DNA of 8,870 nt from Pseudomonadota bacterium (lineage in GTDB: Bacteria; Pseudomonadota; Alphaproteobacteria; Acetobacterales; Acetobacteraceae). The notes beneath the pieces were generated by a model that made no database searches, was not told the DNA's origin, and saw nothing but the letters and a program-made list of their open reading frames with translations. Numbering within the stretch: the first letter of the stretch is position 1; every line of letters begins with the position of its first letter. The position numbers and the translations under genes are program-made. Below, piece after piece: positions 6,419 through 8,870 of the stretch. The stretch lies in NCBI GenBank assembly GCA_021845835.1, contig JAJZVE010000155.1:1-8870 (forward strand), read 5' to 3'.

Positions 6419-6655
6419 CTAGTTCTGGCGCGCGCGGGCAATCTCGGCACGGACCTGTTCGGCGAGGGCAGGATTGGCGCGGCGGATCTGCGCCACGCGC
6501 AGCGCCGCCGCCGGTCCGTGAATCGGTATCATCTCCCACCGTTCCAGGAAGAGCAGGTCGGCGATCAGCGCATGGTCGTGCGTGGCGGCCATGACGCGGC
6601 GAACCGCATCCGTCTGCGCCCGGCTGAAATCGGGCAGAAGGGCCGAATCGGGCAT
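6419..6655 (-). CDS. Hypothetical 78-residue protein
   Basis: I do not recognise this protein. It begins MPDSALLPDFSRAQTDAV, continues with VMAATHDHALIADLLFLERWEMIPIHGP and ends in an Ala/Arg-rich helix, QIRRANPALAEQVRAEIARARQN. It has no signal peptide or membrane segment, and no cysteine. Composition suggests a mainly helical cytoplasmic protein. Support for its being real is a GAGGT ribosome binding site about nine bases before the ATG, balanced residue use unlike the Arg/Ala/Gly-rich shadow frames here, and a position that fills an otherwise empty gap. It could belong to a transcript running into the CoA-transferase genes 192 bp downstream, although stem-loops lie between. No function is assigned. 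Confidence 0.6.
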   Translation of the reverse strand: MPDSALLPDFSRAQTDAVRRVMAATHDHALIADLLFLERWEMIPIHGPAAALRVAQIRRANPALAEQVRAEIARARQN

Positions 6656-6767
6656 GCTGGATTACCTCAAGGGAACGACAGGGTCGGGCGGCCATCCTCA
6701 CAGGTTGGGGGTTCGCCCGCCCGCTGTTCTAGCGCGGCAGGCAAAACAATCGAGCGACAGCTTCGTG

Positions 6768-6824
6768 ACTTCCGGATGACGTCACGCGGGCGTTAACAAT
6801 CCTTGAAACTTCCGGACAATTGTC
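6768..6824. repeat. Pair of 9-bp direct repeats, each next to a palindrome
   Basis: ACTTCCGGA occurs at 6768-6776 and again at 6808-6816, exactly 40 bp apart. The first abuts the 8-bp palindrome TGACGTCA (6777-6784), the second overlaps the 10-bp palindrome GACAATTGTC (6815-6824). This lies in the 221-bp gap between the ahcY stop and the 78-residue ORF, upstream of that ORF. It may be a tandem regulator site, but no promoter is clear. Confidence 0.4.
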
Positions 6825-6841
6825 GGACAGATGCCGACGGA

Positions 6842-6865
6842 GCGGGTGGCCGCTGCGCCACCCGC
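6842..6865 (-). terminator. Stem-loop after ahcY
   Basis: GCGGGTGGC (6842-6850) and GCCACCCGC (6857-6865) form a perfect 9-bp GC-rich stem with a 6-base loop, starting 11 nt past the ahcY stop. On the minus strand it is not followed by a T-run. Its position fits an mRNA 3' end. Confidence 0.5.
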
Positions 6866-6876
6866 CCGGCCCGCGT

Positions 6877-8184
6877 TCAGTAACGATATTGTTCGTGCTT
6901 GAACGGTCCGCTTGGCGCCACCCCGATATACTCGGCCTGTTTCGCGCTGAGCCGCGTCAGCCTGGCGCCCACCTTCGCCAGATGCAGCGCCGCCACCTTC
7001 TCGTCGAGCGCCTTCGGCAGCGTATAGACCTGCCGCTGGTACTTGCCCTCCGGTGCGTTCCACAGCTCGAGCTGCGCCAGCACCTGGTTGGTGAAGCTTG
7101 CGCTCATCACGAAGCTTGGGTGGCCGGTGGCGTTGCCAAGATTAACCAGCCGGCCCTCGGACAGCACGATCAGCCGCCGGCCGTCGGGGAACACCACCTC
7201 GTCCACCTGCGGCTTGACGTTCTCCCAGCGATGGTTGCGCAGCGCGTCGATCTGGATCTCGGAATCGAAATGGCCGATGTTGCAGACGATGGCGCGGTTC
7301 TTCATCCGCCGCATGTGATCGATGGTGATGACGTCGATATTTCCGGTAGCGGTGACGAAGATGTCGCCGGCGGGCGCCGCGTCCTCCATCGTCGTCACTT
7401 CGTAGCCCTCCATCGCCGCCTGCAGCGCGCAGATCGGGTCGACTTCCGTCACCATGACGCGGCAGCCGGCGTTGCGCAGGCTGGCGGCCGAGCCCTTGCC
7501 CACGTCGCCGAAGCCGTTCACCACAGCGACCTTGCCGGCCATCATCACGTCGGTGCCGCGGCGGATGGCATCCACCAGGCTTTCGCGGCAACCGTAAAGG
7601 TTGTCGAACTTGCTCTTGGTGACACTGTCGTTGACGTTGATCGCAGGCACGCGCAGCGTACCGGCCTTCGCCATCTCGCGCAGGCGATGCACGCCGGTCG
7701 TGGTTTCCTCGGAAATGCCGCGCACGTCGGCCAGCATGTCGGGATGCTTGTCGTGCATCAGCAAGGTCAGGTCGCCGCCGTCATCGAGGATCATGTTCGG
7801 CGTCCAGCCCTCCGGACCCCGGATGGTCTGCTCGATGCACCACCAGAATTCCTGCTCGTCCATGCCCTTCCAGGCGAATACGGGCGTACCGGCGGCGGCA
7901 ATGGCGGCGGCCGCGTGGTCCTGGGTGGAGAAGATGTTGCACGACGACCAGCGCACCGTGGCGCCGAGCTTCTCCAGCGTCCGGATCAGCACCGCGGTCT
8001 GGATGGTCATGTGCAGGCAGCCGGCGATGCGCGCGCCCTGGAGCGGCCTGGAGGCGCCATATTCCTCGCGCAGCGCCATCAGGCCGGGCATCTCGTCCTC
8101 GGCCATTGCGATTTCCTTGCGGCCCCACTCCGCGAGCGCGATGTCCTTGACCTTGTAATCCTGGGCGACGGCGGTATCCGGCAT
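6877..8184 (-). CDS. ahcY: Adenosylhomocysteinase (S-adenosyl-L-homocysteine hydrolase)
   Basis: AhcY splits S-adenosylhomocysteine, the inhibitory product of SAM-dependent methylation, into homocysteine and adenosine, using tightly bound NAD in the cytoplasm. The 435 residues span the whole family: [22 protein letters not shown] near the start, [16 protein letters not shown] (residues 80-95), [22 protein letters not shown] with catalytic K190 and D194, the NAD-binding [14 protein letters not shown] (224-237), [40 protein letters not shown] and the C-terminal YRY. The last residues read KHEQYRY where KPDHYRY is common, a mild change. Start ATG 8184 has AGGAG (8194-8198) nine bases upstream. 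A palindrome over the probable promoter suggests repression. The neighbouring divergent gene is a methyltransferase. Confidence 0.98.
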   Translation of the reverse strand: MPDTAVAQDYKVKDIALAEWGRKEIAMAEDEMPGLMALREEYGASRPLQGARIAGCLHMTIQTAVLIRTLEKLGATVRWSSCNIFSTQDHAAAAIAAAGTPVFAWKGMDEQEFWWCIEQTIRGPEGWTPNMILDDGGDLTLLMHDKHPDMLADVRGISEETTTGVHRLREMAKAGTLRVPAINVNDSVTKSKFDNLYGCRESLVDAIRRGTDVMMAGKVAVVNGFGDVGKGSAASLRNAGCRVMVTEVDPICALQAAMEGYEVTTMEDAAPAGDIFVTATGNIDVITIDHMRRMKNRAIVCNIGHFDSEIQIDALRNHRWENVKPQVDEVVFPDGRRLIVLSEGRLVNLGNATGHPSFVMSASFTNQVLAQLELWNAPEGKYQRQVYTLPKALDEKVAALHLAKVGARLTRLSAKQAEYIGVAPSGPFKHEQYRY

Positions 8185-8213
8185 GATGCGGCGCTCCTAT
8201 GACATGGGTGCTG

Positions 8214-8242
8214 GGTATATAAGGACATCCTTATGCCGGCAA
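8214..8242 (-). promoter_or_regulatory. Probable ahcY promoter with a 16-bp palindromic operator
   Basis: ATAAGGA (8219-8225), two bases, then TCCTTAT (8228-8234) is a perfect 7-bp-arm palindrome, strikingly A/T-rich for this DNA. On the minus strand it fills the gap between a TTGCCG -35-like box (8237-8242) and a TATATA/TATACC -10 (8214-8221). A dimeric repressor bound there would block RNA polymerase. ArsR-type SAH- or SAM-sensing regulators (SahR) are known to control methyl-cycle genes in Proteobacteria from palindromes of this sort. I cannot confirm that the motif is theirs. No regulator gene is in view. Confidence 0.55.
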
Positions 8243-8296
8243 CTTGTCTGTCCAGAACCGCGACCATAGGTTCCGGCCGTGATCCAGGGGGACAGG

Positions 8297-8870
8297 ATGA
8301 TGGGTGCCGGCCAACTGCATGCGGACCAGGTCGCCTACTGGAGCGGCGCCGGCGGGGAACGCTGGGTGGCCGAGCAGGCGCACAGCGACGTCATGCTCGC
8401 ACCCATCGCCGCGGCGGCAATCGCGCGCGCCGCGCCGCGTACGGATGAGCGCGTGCTCGATATCGGCTGCGGCTGCGGCGCGACCACGCTCGCTCTGGCC
8501 AACATCGTCAGCCGTGGTCACGCGACCGGCCTCGACGTCTCGGGGCCGGTGCTGGCGGTGGCGCGCCAGCGCGCAGCCGACATTGCCAACGTCTCGTGGG
8601 TCCATGCCGACGCCGCCGCACACGATTTCGCGCCGGGCAGCTTCGATCTGCTGTTCTCGCGTTTCGGCGTGATGTTCTTCGGCGACCCGACCGCCGCCTT
8701 CGCCCGGCTGCGCACGGCGGCCCGGCCGGGCGCGCGGCTGGTATTCGCCTGCTGGCGCCGGCTGAACGAGAACCCGTGGATGATGGTGCCGCTGCTGGCG
8801 GCGCAGACCGTGGTGCCGCCACTGCCGCGGCCAGGACCGGACGACCCCGGCCCGTTCGCCTTCGCCGATC
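8297..8870 (+). CDS. Class I SAM-dependent methyltransferase, N-terminal part (runs off right edge)
   Basis: This is a partial frame of 191 codons. VLDIGCGCGATTLALA (residues 53-68) is motif I, the SAM-binding glycine loop, and GLDVS (78-82) carries the acidic residue that holds the ribose. WVHADAAAHDFAPGSFDLLFSRFGVMFFGDP follows as motifs II and III. The N-terminal QVAYWSGAGGERWVAEQAHSDVMLAPI segment is typical of small-molecule methyltransferases of the UbiE-like group, so the substrate cannot be named. ATG 8297 or ATG 8300 is the start, with CAGGGGGA just upstream. GTG 8279 is a less likely alternative. It diverges from ahcY across 112 bp. The C-terminal, substrate-facing part is outside the window. 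Confidence 0.9.
   Translation, partial: MMGAGQLHADQVAYWSGAGGERWVAEQAHSDVMLAPIAAAAIARAAPRTDERVLDIGCGCGATTLALANIVSRGHATGLDVSGPVLAVARQRAADIANVSWVHADAAAHDFAPGSFDLLFSRFGVMFFGDPTAAFARLRTAARPGARLVFACWRRLNENPWMMVPLLAAQTVVPPLPRPGPDDPGPFAFAD

Noticed and set aside
4874..6796. 640-codon plus-strand open frame opposite the CoA-transferase genes
   Set aside because: It is a His/Arg/Gly-rich shadow of two well-conserved genes, and no start signal supports it.
6820..8202. 460-codon plus-strand open frame opposite ahcY
   Set aside because: It is a shadow of a very conserved gene, rich in His/Arg/Gln and without motifs.
8185..8296. SAH or SAM riboswitch upstream of ahcY
   Set aside because: The probable -10 is about 30 nt from the start codon, leaving no room for such an RNA, and no matching pseudoknot sequence was seen.
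1..8870. Search for CRISPR arrays, insertion sequences, phage genes, toxin-antitoxin or defence genes
   Set aside because: No spaced repeats, transposase, integrase or nuclease motifs were seen; the tRNA-Ala gene shows no adjacent integrase or duplicated 3' end, so it is not an occupied attachment site in this window.

Overview
The window is GC-rich chromosomal DNA of an ordinary, mostly housekeeping kind. Gene density is high, stop-free shadow frames are long, and GTG/TTG starts occur. The gene set (YggS, Kup, Sco/PCuAC copper delivery, a two-subunit 3-oxoacid CoA-transferase, AhcY) and two EcfG-like promoter matches suggest an alphaproteobacterium. Rhodospirillales/Acetobacteraceae-like is my guess, but it rests on protein style rather than any search. 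I see no phage, transposase, CRISPR array or toxin-antitoxin pair.

Layout. (1) Positions 1-394, minus: the 5' part of a ThiE/TenI-like gene. It diverges from yggS (393-1103, plus), and the two start codons share one CATG. (2) Positions 1104-3110, plus: a 13-codon leader ORF with a strong ribosome binding site, whose stop overlaps the probable TTG start of kup, the potassium importer. (3) Positions 3124-3381, minus: a small GlsB/YeaQ/YmgE-type membrane protein convergent with kup. Behind it is a 206-bp gap holding two overlapping, opposed EcfG-like promoter matches. (4) Positions 3588-4771, minus: tRNA-Ala(GGC), then a Sco-type protein 20 nt after the tRNA, then a PCuAC copper chaperone overlapping it by ATGA. 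(5) Positions 4850-6226, minus: CoA-transferase subunits B and A (A is transcribed first), preceded by a 74-nt inverted-repeat element just before the ribosome binding site of subunit A. (6) Positions 6419-6655, minus: an unrecognised 78-residue protein. (7) Positions 6877-8184, minus: ahcY, with a 16-bp palindrome over its probable promoter. A class I SAM-dependent methyltransferase diverges from it and runs off the right edge.

How the genes work together. Sco and PCuAC form one unit that delivers copper to the CuA/CuB sites of cytochrome oxidase in the periplasm. The CoA-transferase pair moves CoA between succinyl-CoA and a 3-oxoacid (ketone-body or aromatic catabolism type). AhcY removes S-adenosylhomocysteine, the product of SAM methyltransferases, and one such enzyme lies next to it. 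YggS and the ThiE-like protein both concern vitamin cofactors (PLP, thiamine), but nothing here shows a functional link.

I did not find a clearly new multi-gene system. The points most worth checking are regulatory: the opposed EcfG-like promoters with a possible small RNA, the structured leader of the CoA-transferase genes, the leader ORF coupled to kup, and the ahcY operator.
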